From Christiangramia gaetbulicola (GTDB lineage Bacteria > Bacteroidota > Bacteroidia > Flavobacteriales > Flavobacteriaceae): a DNA stretch of 64,000 nucleotides. Numbering within the stretch: position 1 is the first letter of the stretch; each line of letters starts with the position of its first letter. The notes under the pieces were generated by a model. That model saw only the letters and a list, made by a program, of their open reading frames with translations. It had not been told where the DNA came from and ran no database searches. The stretch covers positions 62,001 to 126,000 of the forward strand of contig NZ_QBKQ01000001.1 of assembly GCF_003054225.1 (NCBI RefSeq), in the 5' to 3' direction. Shown piece by piece: positions 1 to 8,521 of the stretch. Position numbers and translations under genes: made by a program.

Positions 1-507
1 TTTCCAGACCCAAGCAGTTCCAGTGGCACCTATCGTACAATTAGGCTCAATAATGACATTCTTCCCAATTGAAGAATTATCGTTAATAATACAATGAGAT
101 TTTATAATTGTATTATCTCCAATTCTCGATTTTCCTATAACGACGAATGGATCTATCTGAACATTCTTTCCTAAGTTTGCCTTCTTATGAATAATTGCTG
201 ATTTACTTATATGACCATTTGATTTTTCCTGAAACATTGAATTTAAAAGTTGATAATAAATTAATTGTGGGTTTTCTTCCACATGAAGAAAACCATTTTC
301 AGAACGAATATCTAAATTGACTGAAGTAATTATAAGAGATCTTTCTAGATTATAGGTCCAATTATCACCCACAAAAAAATAAAATCCATTAGATTCAGGT
401 TCAAACAATGAGCAAATCTTATAGGATGTATGCTTAGTACCTGAAAAAGAATACTTAATCTTATTAATTTTCAAATAATCAATTATTTCCTCAAATGATA
501 ACTCCAC
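1..507 (-). CDS. LpxD-like left-handed beta-helix acyltransferase (3' part cut by window edge)
   Basis: Reading leftward from a GTG at 507, the frame stays open to the window edge, so the C-terminus is missing. The first ~100 residues resemble the N-terminal domain of LpxD. From about residue 100 there are isoleucine/valine-rich hexapeptide repeats (for example SAIIHKKANLGKNV and FVVIGKSRIGDNTII), the signature of left-handed beta-helix acyltransferases. It begins 2 bases after the aminotransferase stop; an ATG at 509 is in the wrong frame and hits a stop, so GTG is preferred. Given its neighbours I infer it acylates an amino sugar used in the surface glycan rather than acting as the housekeeping lipid A enzyme. 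The acyl donor and the full length cannot be seen. Confidence 0.75.
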   Translation of the reverse strand, partial: MELSFEEIIDYLKINKIKYSFSGTKHTSYKICSLFEPESNGFYFFVGDNWTYNLERSLIITSVNLDIRSENGFLHVEENPQLIYYQLLNSMFQEKSNGHISKSAIIHKKANLGKNVQIDPFVVIGKSRIGDNTIIKSHCIINDNSSIGKNVIIEPNCTIGATGTAWVWK

Positions 508-509
508 AT

Positions 510-1601
510 TCAAATATTATAAATGGTAACATTTTTTTTAATTGTATCACAAATCTGATCTAAAACATTTTCATGAAGCCCTTCGAATAAGGGCAAGCAA
601 AGAATATTTTTAGAAATCTTATCTGCTACCTCCATTTCACATTCTTCCAAATAATTTAATGAATTTAGACATGGGTAAAAATATCTTCTTGGAAAAACAC
701 CAAGGTTTTCCAAATTAAATTTAATATCAAGAAGCATTTTTTCTGTTTTAAAAATAACCGGATAATAACTGTAATTCCAATTAGATCCTTCCCTTATTTT
801 TAATTTCTTGATCTCGAAGCAATCTAAATTCTGATTATAAAAATTTACTTGCTTCTTCCTATTTTCTATAATTTGATCAATATAAGGCAATACGGATAGC
901 CCCATTGCAGCCTGCAATTCACTCATTTTTGCATTGATCCCTAGTCCATGAAAATCTTCCTGCCCTTTATGCCCAAAATTATGATGGTAAAATAATTTTT
1001 GAAATACCGTATCATCACTTGCAAATAGAGCTCCTCCCTCCCCGGTATGAAAAATCTTGGTTGCATGAAAACTACAGGTACTCACATCGCCATATTCAAA
1101 AATAGACTTTCCTTTATATTTTGCACCAAAACAATGTGCCGCGTCATAGATCACTTTTAAATTATAATTTTTCGCCAACTTCTCAATAGCTTCCACGTTA
1201 CAGGGATTACCAAAAACATGGGTTGCCAGGATTGCAGATGTCTCTTCAGTTATCGCCGCTTCGATTTTGGTTTCATCTATGGTTAGATATTCCGGATGAA
1301 TATCTACGAAAACGGGCTTGCACCCCTCCCAAACAATACTAGAAGTCGTGGCGACGTAAGAAAAGGGAGTAGTAATGATCTCTCCTTTCAATCCGAGAGC
1401 TTTTATAGCTATTTGCAAAGGCAATGTTCCATTTGTGGTTGCGAGGATATTAGGGACTTGCAGGTAGGAGCTTAGCTTTTCCTCAAGTTCCTTAACCAGC
1501 ACCCCCCTATTAGTGATCCAGCCTGCTTCCCAAGCCCGGGACAGAACAGCCTGGTATTCTTCCTGAGGCGGTAAAAATGTTTTTGTAACCGGAATCATCA
1601 T
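510..1601 (-). CDS. DegT/DnrJ/EryC1/StrS sugar aminotransferase (VioA-like)
   Basis: PLP-dependent aminotransferase expected to convert a nucleotide-linked 4-keto-6-deoxy sugar to the 4-amino sugar in the cytoplasm. The 363 residues match the normal length. The PLP-binding aspartate is in the YDAAH motif (D153) and the Schiff-base lysine is probably K182 in SFHATKIF; GINAKMSE near residue 222 is also typical. As I recall the families, it is closest to VioA (dTDP-4-amino-4,6-dideoxyglucose formation) rather than to the LegC/PseC branch, but the substrate is inferred. It starts with tandem ATGs, the first overlapping the stop of wzt by one base (TAATG), so the genes are probably translationally coupled. 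The acyltransferase downstream would logically acylate its product. Confidence 0.85.
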   Translation of the reverse strand: MMIPVTKTFLPPQEEYQAVLSRAWEAGWITNRGVLVKELEEKLSSYLQVPNILATTNGTLPLQIAIKALGLKGEIITTPFSYVATTSSIVWEGCKPVFVDIHPEYLTIDETKIEAAITEETSAILATHVFGNPCNVEAIEKLAKNYNLKVIYDAAHCFGAKYKGKSIFEYGDVSTCSFHATKIFHTGEGGALFASDDTVFQKLFYHHNFGHKGQEDFHGLGINAKMSELQAAMGLSVLPYIDQIIENRKKQVNFYNQNLDCFEIKKLKIREGSNWNYSYYPVIFKTEKMLLDIKFNLENLGVFPRRYFYPCLNSLNYLEECEMEVADKISKNILCLPLFEGLHENVLDQICDTIKKNVTIYNI

Positions 1602-2812
1602 TATCCTTTATTTAAAGGGTTGTTATATGAACATACCTCATAGGTCGATTTTAGTAAAAATGGTTCCCAAGTTTCATTTTCATGAATTACCTGAAAATTA
1701 ATAATGGAATTTTTTCTATAAATTGGTTCCTTATTTACTGAAGACCTCACTGCAATATTAATAGAGTAAATACCTTTTGACAACTGCAGTTCATTATGGG
1801 ATACGGCAAACATAATATGACCATCTTTTTCAATAATAACTCCGCTTAAATTTTTTTCTAGTAAAGCAACCGGCCTCTGTTCCTTATCAACAATAATGGT
1901 AAAAAATTCAGGAACCGGAATATCCTTTAAAAGTTTAAAATGATAGTAAACCTTTAGATTATCGTTCCAATTAATCTGCCCTTTTGGGGATTCGATTTTA
2001 GCATCAATCAATTCAATTGAGTTATCTGTAAATACCACGTTGCTCTCATTTTCAATAAATCTCGCATAGTATTTATCTATTCCTTTCCCAACATTAGATC
2101 CATTATACATAGATTTTCCGTGTTCCATAACTATGATTTGATTACATACTCTTGAAACTGTTGGCATACTATGGGAAACAAACACAATGGCCGTTTTGGG
2201 CAAAATTTTGTCAATAGTCTTAAAGCACTTTAAAACAAAACCAAGATCTCCAACGGCTAAAACTTCATCAATGATGAGAACATCCGGTTCCATTTGTGCA
2301 GCCACGGCAAAACCTAACCTTACCTTCATCCCGCTACTGTAATTTTGCACAGGCATATCTATAAACTCCCTCAATTCAGCAAAATCAATGATTTCATTTA
2401 ATTTTTCTTCGATCTCCTTCCTACTAAAACCAAGTACCGCTCCATTGTTATAGATGTTTTCCCGGCCGCTAAGGATTGGATTAAATCCAGCACCTAGTTC
2501 TATTAATGCTCCCACTTTACCTTTGATGGTTACCTTACCTTCATCTGGCTTGATAAGTCCGTTTAAAATTTTTAACAAGGTAGATTTGCCCGCCCCATTA
2601 TGCCCAATAAGACCAAGGCATTCACCACGGCGTAATTCAAAATTTATATTCCTTACCGCCCAGAATTCTTTATCTCGTAAATTTCTTTTGTGATCGTCCC
2701 TGGAAAGATTAGAAATTAAATCCTTTACCCCATACCATAAACTGGTCTTTAAATCCTTGCAAAATTTTTTGGATAGACCTTCAGCTTTTACTAGTATTTC
2801 TTTTTCTTGCAT
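1601..2812 (-). CDS. wzt: Wzt-type polysaccharide ABC transporter ATP-binding protein
   Basis: Energises export of lipid-linked polysaccharide across the inner membrane with the Wzm-type permease encoded upstream. The nucleotide-binding domain has Walker A GHNGAGKST at 70-78, signature YSSGMKVRL at 158-166 and Walker B VLIIDE at 178-183. An N-terminal extension before the core and the ELGAGF segment near 105-110 are typical of O-antigen/teichoic acid exporters. Residues ~255-403 form an additional domain resembling the Wzt C-terminal carbohydrate-binding module, which in characterised O-antigen systems recognises the modified chain end. It overlaps the downstream aminotransferase by one base, but a 110-base gap with two hairpins separates it from wzm. 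Confidence 0.92.
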   Translation of the reverse strand: MQEKEILVKAEGLSKKFCKDLKTSLWYGVKDLISNLSRDDHKRNLRDKEFWAVRNINFELRRGECLGLIGHNGAGKSTLLKILNGLIKPDEGKVTIKGKVGALIELGAGFNPILSGRENIYNNGAVLGFSRKEIEEKLNEIIDFAELREFIDMPVQNYSSGMKVRLGFAVAAQMEPDVLIIDEVLAVGDLGFVLKCFKTIDKILPKTAIVFVSHSMPTVSRVCNQIIVMEHGKSMYNGSNVGKGIDKYYARFIENESNVVFTDNSIELIDAKIESPKGQINWNDNLKVYYHFKLLKDIPVPEFFTIIVDKEQRPVALLEKNLSGVIIEKDGHIMFAVSHNELQLSKGIYSINIAVRSSVNKEPIYRKNSIINFQVIHENETWEPFLLKSTYEVCSYNNPLNKG

Positions 2813-2846
2813 TTGGGGTCTGCTTATTCTGATTTTTGATAAATTT

Positions 2847-2864
2847 AAGGAATTTAAATTCCTT
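2847..2864. promoter_or_regulatory. Perfect 18-bp palindrome between wzm and wzt
   Basis: AAGGAATTTAAATTCCTT is a perfect palindrome in the 110-base gap between the permease and ATPase genes, just upstream (in the leftward sense) of the wzt start at 2812. It could be a protein-binding site or an RNA hairpin in the wzt leader. No known motif is recognised, so the function is unknown. Confidence 0.4.
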
Positions 2865-2870
2865 ACGTTT

Positions 2871-2900
2871 AAAATAGAAGAGGGGTTTCAGCCCTTTCTA
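2871..2900 (-). terminator. Hairpin plus short U-run between wzm and wzt (possible attenuator)
   Basis: Read leftward, TAGAA and GGG pair with CCC and TTCTA around a CTGAAA loop, with a mismatch, and are followed by TTTT. This resembles a weak intrinsic terminator inside the operon, after wzm and before wzt. It may attenuate transcription of the ATPase and the sugar genes relative to the permease. It is imperfect, so function is inferred only. Confidence 0.4.
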
Positions 2901-2922
2901 TTTAGTAAACTAATCCTTTTTA

Positions 2923-3768
2923 TTAATTTGATCTTTCTACAATAATAGGAATAGATATCCTGTAAAAAACCATTCCAATAAAAAGCAAAGGAATACAAAT
3001 TAATAACGCTATTGAAAAATAGCCGATAAATTCGGGGTTAGTCCCAATAAGCAAATCCCTCGTAGTCACGATCAACGGGGTAAAAGGATTTGCTAGCATA
3101 AGTGTGCGCATTATTCCACTATCTGGTATAGAATAAACAACCGGTGTTATGTACATTAAAAATCCCAGTCCCATGGAAATTATCCTGGAAACATCAGAGT
3201 ATAGCATACTTAAAGGTGTAATAAAAAGTCCGATGGTTGTCCCCATTAACAGGGCAGCCAGTATAGCTAAGGGAAGAAAGACCAAACTCCAATGAAATCC
3301 AACACCGAACAAAAATACAAAAGCAATAAGCATAACTATTTTCAAAAAAGAATTAAATAATAGTTTATATATGCCGGAAACCACCAGAGCCTCTTTTGGA
3401 AAGTTGATCTTACTAATAAGACCTCTGGCTCCCTTGGTACTGGTTGCAGGTGTATTAATCGATTCGGTTAGAATAGACCAAATTAAAGTACCAGAAAATG
3501 CATAAACCGGATAAGGTATACCAGTTTCAGAAACCTGAATCGTTCCGGAAAGGTTTAGAAAGATCCAAATAGCTCCCGTCATTAGTGGTGCCACGAATGC
3601 CCATACAATCCCAAGATAAGATTGCCGGTATTGCGCTTTGATGTCTCTTTCAGCAAGTTGCCTTGATAAAAATCTAGATTTCCAGATATCACTAAGGCTT
3701 TCCTTGATCAAATGGTAAATATTGTGGTTATTTTCCCGTTGATAGACTCTGGTTTCCAATTGTTTCAT
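2923..3768 (-). CDS. wzm: Wzm-type polysaccharide ABC transporter permease
   Basis: ABC-2 family inner-membrane permease that forms the export channel for the completed polysaccharide with Wzt. The 281 residues have a charged cytoplasmic N-terminus of about 45 residues containing a typical amphipathic stretch (SRFLSRQLAERDIKAQYRQS), followed by about six hydrophobic segments. Length and the YLGIVWAFVAPL segment are characteristic of Wzm/TagG/KpsM-type permeases. It is preceded by the pyruvyl-transferase-family gene (18-base gap), in the same leftward unit. The pairing with a separately spaced wzt is unusual, since these genes usually abut. Confidence 0.92.
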   Translation of the reverse strand: MKQLETRVYQRENNHNIYHLIKESLSDIWKSRFLSRQLAERDIKAQYRQSYLGIVWAFVAPLMTGAIWIFLNLSGTIQVSETGIPYPVYAFSGTLIWSILTESINTPATSTKGARGLISKINFPKEALVVSGIYKLLFNSFLKIVMLIAFVFLFGVGFHWSLVFLPLAILAALLMGTTIGLFITPLSMLYSDVSRIISMGLGFLMYITPVVYSIPDSGIMRTLMLANPFTPLIVTTRDLLIGTNPEFIGYFSIALLICIPLLFIGMVFYRISIPIIVERSN

Positions 3769-3786
3769 AACAAATAGTAAAAGTAT

Positions 3787-4605
3787 TTATACTGTAAAAG
3801 GGCAGCTGTGCATTAGCCCATCCTGAAGACTTTTGATCAATTCAGGGTAGGGTAAATTTGGCTTTTCCTGAATCATACTTTCAATTTCTGAATCACTGAT
3901 TTTTTCATTTATCATTTTACCGGAGTAAAAAGGAAGTTGGACAGATTCCATATAATCCTGGTATTTGATATTGTTTCCAAAAATTTTTTTCGAAAATCTC
4001 ACCCAAACTGAGGGGATATTATACGCATGCGAAACTATGATGCCATGCAAAGATGATGAAATGGTTTGTTTACAGGCAATAATTTTCCTCGTAACCTCTT
4101 CAACATCCAGGGTCATTAGATCTATAACTATTATCTCTTCACTATCCTTGTACCATGAATTTACAAGATCGTAATCATGGTAATGTGGTATTATTCCAAT
4201 CTTGTAGGATTTTTCTATATCTGGAAAGTAGAATTTAGGAAGCAAGAGAGCTGGATCTCCGTATACCTCAGGACACGAATAACCTTTTTGATGCAAAAAA
4301 CCCATTGTTTGGGGACCTCTTACCGCTAAGAATTTCGCTTCCTGAATTTCCTGTTTATTATCTATTATACCGCTACCCCAAACAATACTATGCTTAGTCG
4401 CATGATGAATGATACTTCCTGCTCCCAGATAAACAACCTTATTTAACCTATACCATGGTTGCTTTTTAGGATGGATCCATTCAGTGTTTTTACCTGATAT
4501 TTTCTCAATTAAATATTTTGAAACTAAATCTCCGTAATTCTCTTTTTTCTTGGATAAAAATTTTATCTCGCTCCAGTAAAAAACAGGTAATTTTCTAAAA
4601 GGCAT
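3787..4605 (-). CDS. Polysaccharide pyruvyl transferase family protein
   Basis: Member of the family that transfers pyruvate from phosphoenolpyruvate to sugar hydroxyls as a ketal, although many members are uncharacterised. Recognised by ENYGDLVSKYLIEK near the N-terminus, the central GSGI and AVRGPQT segments, and the diagnostic SSSLHGIIVSHAYNIP motif, in which serine and histidine are conserved. At 272 residues it is somewhat short for the family. It is the first gene of the leftward arm, starting 149 bases from the divergent rightward arm. I infer that it adds a negatively charged decoration to the glycan; a glycosyltransferase-like activity cannot be excluded. Confidence 0.82.
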   Translation of the reverse strand: MPFRKLPVFYWSEIKFLSKKKENYGDLVSKYLIEKISGKNTEWIHPKKQPWYRLNKVVYLGAGSIIHHATKHSIVWGSGIIDNKQEIQEAKFLAVRGPQTMGFLHQKGYSCPEVYGDPALLLPKFYFPDIEKSYKIGIIPHYHDYDLVNSWYKDSEEIIVIDLMTLDVEEVTRKIIACKQTISSSLHGIIVSHAYNIPSVWVRFSKKIFGNNIKYQDYMESVQLPFYSGKMINEKISDSEIESMIQEKPNLPYPELIKSLQDGLMHSCPFTV

Positions 4606-4754
4606 ATATAGGTAACAATAAGTATTTAACTGTTTGGGGAAATTAAATAAAAAACTAGAAAAAAATCGAATGTCAATAGGTTTTTAAAGCGTAATAGTAA
4701 TCTGCCGAAGAGATTTTATATCTTTCGGGCATTAAACTTATAATTCATTTTTTT

Positions 4755-6143
4755 TTGGCTTCAAAAAAAATTTTCATCCTTCTCCCAGATGGCGTTAGTT
4801 TAAGGAATTTTGCTTTCACTTCTTTTGTTCAGATAGGAGAAAAAAATGGATGGGAAGTGATTTTCTGGAATCAAACTCCATTCGACCTAACGACTTTAGG
4901 TATCAAAGAAATTAAATTACGATCCAAACCCAGAGCTTTTACTGACCTTCTTAAGCGCGCGAAGGTAAAGGTTGAACTTGATGAATTCCAGGCAAGGTGG
5001 AATGACCCAGTTTATGATACCTACAAATTTCCATCTAAACCTAAAAATATAAAAGGTATTATTAAAAAAGGTGCAGTTTTCTTACTCACCAAAGCTTACA
5101 AAGGTGAAAAAGGATTAAATCATCTACGTAAAAGGCTCCAAAAATCTGAGCGTAAAAATAAATTTTACACCGAATGTTTGGCTGTTTTAAAAAGAGAAAA
5201 ACCAGATTTTCTATTCTGCACCAGCCAACGTCCTCTTAGCGCTATAGCTCCCCTTACAGCAGCTCAAGATCTAAATATTCCAACATCATCCTTTATCTTT
5301 TCATGGGATAACCTTCCAAAGGGAACAATGGTTGTGGAAACTGATTATTATTTTGTTTGGAGTGAATACATGAAAAATGAAGTAAGGAAATATTATCCTT
5401 TTATTTCCAATGAGACAGTTTTGGTTACTGGAACTCCTCAGTTTGAACCACATAGTGACCATAGCAAAATTCAAACCCGAAAATATTTTTTTCAGCAACA
5501 CAATTTAAATCAAGATCAAAAATACATTCTGTTTAGTGGTGATGACAAAACTACCAGTCCTGATGATCCGCAATATTTAGCTGATCTAGCAGAGGCGGTT
5601 GGAGAAATGAATAAAAAAGAAGGAAATATTGGGATTATTTTTCGCAGATGCCCTGTGGACTTTTCTGATAGGTATGATTGGGTTATTGAAAAATTTCCAG
5701 ATTTGATTAAAGCTATAAATCCGCTATGGATAAAAAAAGGAGAGATTTGGAATATGATACTTCCCACCAAAGAAGATATTCAAATACAAATGAATTGTAT
5801 TTTTCATAGTGAAGTAATTTATAACCTGGGCTCGTCCATGGTTTTTGATGGAGCTCAGTTTAATAAGCCCTGCATTTATATTAACTATGATGTTGAGGAT
5901 AAAAAGAATAAAAGATGGAGTACGGAAAAAATATATAAATTCATTCATTTTAGAAGTATGCCTTCAAAACATTGTGTAATTTGGTTAAATTCTAAATCTG
6001 AAATTTCCAAAAAGATTGATTTAGCCTTTTCGAATCCTGATCTGCATATTAGGAAGTCACTAGAATGGTTTAATAAAATAAATCTGTCTCCAAGTAAGGA
6101 TGCTTCTGAGAGAATTTGGAAAAAAATAGATAAAATTTTATAA
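4755..6143 (+). CDS. Putative GT-B-like surface carbohydrate biosynthesis protein
   Basis: 462-residue protein without a confident family. The N-terminus (KKIFILLPDGVSLRNF) looks like the first strand and loop of a Rossmann-type GT-B domain. A central FSWDNLPKG segment followed by VWSEYMKNE and GTPQF resembles glycosyltransferase-like proteins found in capsule loci. No signal peptide or membrane segment is seen. No ATG is available: the frame opens after a stop at 4698, and TTG at 4755 directly before the conserved N-terminus is the best start. It is the first gene of the rightward arm, with its stop 1 base before the next GTG start. A transferase role is inferred mainly from context. Confidence 0.6.
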   Translation: MASKKIFILLPDGVSLRNFAFTSFVQIGEKNGWEVIFWNQTPFDLTTLGIKEIKLRSKPRAFTDLLKRAKVKVELDEFQARWNDPVYDTYKFPSKPKNIKGIIKKGAVFLLTKAYKGEKGLNHLRKRLQKSERKNKFYTECLAVLKREKPDFLFCTSQRPLSAIAPLTAAQDLNIPTSSFIFSWDNLPKGTMVVETDYYFVWSEYMKNEVRKYYPFISNETVLVTGTPQFEPHSDHSKIQTRKYFFQQHNLNQDQKYILFSGDDKTTSPDDPQYLADLAEAVGEMNKKEGNIGIIFRRCPVDFSDRYDWVIEKFPDLIKAINPLWIKKGEIWNMILPTKEDIQIQMNCIFHSEVIYNLGSSMVFDGAQFNKPCIYINYDVEDKKNKRWSTEKIYKFIHFRSMPSKHCVIWLNSKSEISKKIDLAFSNPDLHIRKSLEWFNKINLSPSKDASERIWKKIDKIL

Positions 6144-6144
6144 A

Positions 6145-7290
6145 GTGCATCTGGCATTTCTAACTTCTGAATATCCGCACCAAAGAACTACCCTATCGGC
6201 AGGAATTGGAACGAGCATTAAAAATATTGCAGCCGAACTCTTAAAAAAGGGATGGACAATTTCAATTTTTGTTTATAATCAAAGAGAAGATGACATTTTT
6301 AAAGATTCAGAAATTGAAATCCATCTGATCAAGCAGCGGAAATATAAAATTGCTGGTTGGTATTATCATAGAAAATATCTTCAGAACTACTTAAATAAAT
6401 TTATTAAGGCTAATGATATCGATGTATTAGAAGTTCCGGATTGGACAGGAATTTCAGCTTTTATGAAACTAAAGTGTCCAATAGTTTTAAGATTACATGG
6501 CTCAGACACCTATTTTTGTTCTTTGGAAAATAGGAAACAGAAAAGAAAGAACTACCTGTTTGAGTATATGGCAGTAAAAAATGCAAATACCATTCTCTCG
6601 GTAAGTCACTTTACTGCAAATAAAACTAAAGAACTTTTCAATATTAAAAAGCCTATAAATGTAATTCCCAATTCTTTAAATTTAGATAATTTCAAATTAT
6701 CTAAATCAAGTTTGGATCACAATAGATTATTATACTTTGGAAGCATTATCAGAAAAAAGGGTGTTATAGAACTAGCCCATATTTTTAACATAATTAATCA
6801 AAACAACCCAGATTGTATACTGGTTATTGCGGGAAAAGATTCAAAAGATATTTTAACTGGGAGATCTACAAAAGATTTGATGCGAGAAATCCTGAGTGAA
6901 GGTGCTAATGAAAAAACAAAATGGCTTGGACAGTTGCCCTATGAAAATGTTAAGACAGAAATTTCCAAGGCTACTGTGATCAGTCTACCTAGTTTTGCCG
7001 AAGCATTTCCCATGACCTGGATTGAATCCATGGCAATGGAAAAAGCCATAGTAACATCAAATATAGGGTGGGCAAAAGAAATTATTGATGATGGCATTAC
7101 TGGTTTTACTGTAAACCCTAAAAATCATAAAGATTTTTCGGAAAAAATTGAGTTACTTTTCAAGAATGATAAACTAAGGTATCAAATGGGGAAAATGGCT
7201 AGGAGAAAAGTAATTGAGCATTTTTCCTCCAAGATAATAGCAAATAAATATGATAATTTTTTATCTCAAATAATCCACGAGCATAAGTAG
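6145..7290 (+). CDS. Glycosyltransferase family 4-like protein
   Basis: Retaining GT-B glycosyltransferase expected to add a sugar to the lipid-linked repeat unit on the cytoplasmic face. The N-terminus HLAFLTSEYPHQ and the glycine-rich AGIGTSIKNIAAEL segment form the acceptor domain. The C-terminal half has LLYFGSIIRKKGV and the E-x7-E motif in SFAEAFPMTWIESMAM, which binds the nucleotide-sugar donor in GT1/GT4 enzymes. Length (381 aa) is normal. It starts with GTG one base after the previous stop, so the two genes are probably coupled. Donor and acceptor cannot be deduced. Confidence 0.9.
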   Translation: MHLAFLTSEYPHQRTTLSAGIGTSIKNIAAELLKKGWTISIFVYNQREDDIFKDSEIEIHLIKQRKYKIAGWYYHRKYLQNYLNKFIKANDIDVLEVPDWTGISAFMKLKCPIVLRLHGSDTYFCSLENRKQKRKNYLFEYMAVKNANTILSVSHFTANKTKELFNIKKPINVIPNSLNLDNFKLSKSSLDHNRLLYFGSIIRKKGVIELAHIFNIINQNNPDCILVIAGKDSKDILTGRSTKDLMREILSEGANEKTKWLGQLPYENVKTEISKATVISLPSFAEAFPMTWIESMAMEKAIVTSNIGWAKEIIDDGITGFTVNPKNHKDFSEKIELLFKNDKLRYQMGKMARRKVIEHFSSKIIANKYDNFLSQIIHEHK

Positions 7291-7340
7291 CCTTAAATTA
7301 TTATGATATATTAATATAATTGGATAGACCTCATTTTCTT

Positions 7341-8498
7341 ATGAAAAAACGTAAAATATGTGTCGTAATTACTGCCCGCCCTTCCTACAGTAGAATAAAA
7401 ACGGCTTTAAAAGCCATAAATGAACATCCGGAATTGGAATTACAACTTGTTATAGCTGGTTCGGCATTGTTAGACAGATATGGAAATGCGGTAGAATTTA
7501 TTAAAAAAGATGGCTTCGAAATTGCAGCAAAGGTATTTATGGTCCTTGAAGGTGAAAACCCCACTACCATGGCTAAAACTACAGGAATTGGAGTCATGGA
7601 GCTTACCAATGTATTTTACAATCTAAATCCGGATGCGGTGGTAACAATAGCCGATAGGTTTGAAACAATTGCTACCTCGATTGCTGCAGCATACCAAAAT
7701 ATTCCACTAATACATGTCCAGGGTGGTGAAGTAACTGGAAGTATAGACGAAAAAGTAAGGCATGCTAATACCAAACTGGCCGACCTGCATTTGGTAAGCA
7801 GCGAAGAAGCAAGAGATAGGGTGATTAGACTTGGAGAATATCCTGAAAAAGTTATGAATACCGGTTGTCCGTCAATCGATTTGGCACATGAAATTCTTAA
7901 AGATCCTGAATTAGACTTTGACCCCATTAAAAAATATGGCGGAGTTGGGATGGAAATCGATTGGCAAAATGGCTATATAGTGGTCATGCAGCATCCTGTT
8001 ACCACTGAATATCAAATGGCAAAAGATCATATTACGGAAACCCTTAAAGCGATCAATTCACTGGGGTATCCTACGTTTTGGTTTTGGCCGAATGTTGATG
8101 CAGGTTCTGATGGAACTTCTAATGGGATTCGAAGTTTTCGAGAATTGCAGAAGCCGGAAAATATACACTTCTTCAAAAATATGGAACCTTTAGATTTTTT
8201 AAAACTTTTAAAGAACTCACGAACTCTTGTTGGAAATTCCAGCGTTGGAATCAGGGAATGTAGTTATATGGGAGTTCCGGTTGTTAACATAGGTAACCGC
8301 CAGAATAGAAGGTCCCGGGCTCAGAACGTTTTGGATGTATCCTATTCAGAAAAAGAAATTTTAAAAGCCATCCAGCAGTCAATTGATTCAGAGCACTTTC
8401 CTTCTTCTAATATGTATGGAAATGGAGATGCAGGTGAAAAAATCGCCGATATACTCGCCACTACACAATTATCCTTTGATAAAACAATTACCTATTAA
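7341..8498 (+). CDS. neuC: Hydrolysing UDP-N-acetylglucosamine 2-epimerase (NeuC/LegG type)
   Basis: Converts a UDP-HexNAc to the free 2-epimer plus UDP, the first committed step toward nonulosonic acids such as sialic or legionaminic acid. Typical segments are RKICVVITARPSYSRIK at the N-terminus, HVQGGEVTGSIDEKVRHA in the middle and NSSVGIRECSYMGVPVVNIG near the end, the last close to the UDP-binding site. I chose ATG at 7341 (385 aa) rather than the TTG at 7320 because the conserved N-terminus begins at MKKRK. It is followed 23 bases later by the CMP-sugar synthetase. No NeuB-type synthase is present to link the two steps, so the final sugar is uncertain. Confidence 0.88.
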   Translation: MKKRKICVVITARPSYSRIKTALKAINEHPELELQLVIAGSALLDRYGNAVEFIKKDGFEIAAKVFMVLEGENPTTMAKTTGIGVMELTNVFYNLNPDAVVTIADRFETIATSIAAAYQNIPLIHVQGGEVTGSIDEKVRHANTKLADLHLVSSEEARDRVIRLGEYPEKVMNTGCPSIDLAHEILKDPELDFDPIKKYGGVGMEIDWQNGYIVVMQHPVTTEYQMAKDHITETLKAINSLGYPTFWFWPNVDAGSDGTSNGIRSFRELQKPENIHFFKNMEPLDFLKLLKNSRTLVGNSSVGIRECSYMGVPVVNIGNRQNRRSRAQNVLDVSYSEKEILKAIQQSIDSEHFPSSNMYGNGDAGEKIADILATTQLSFDKTITY

Positions 8499-8521
8499 TC
8501 TATTCTGAAAAAGCTGAAAAA

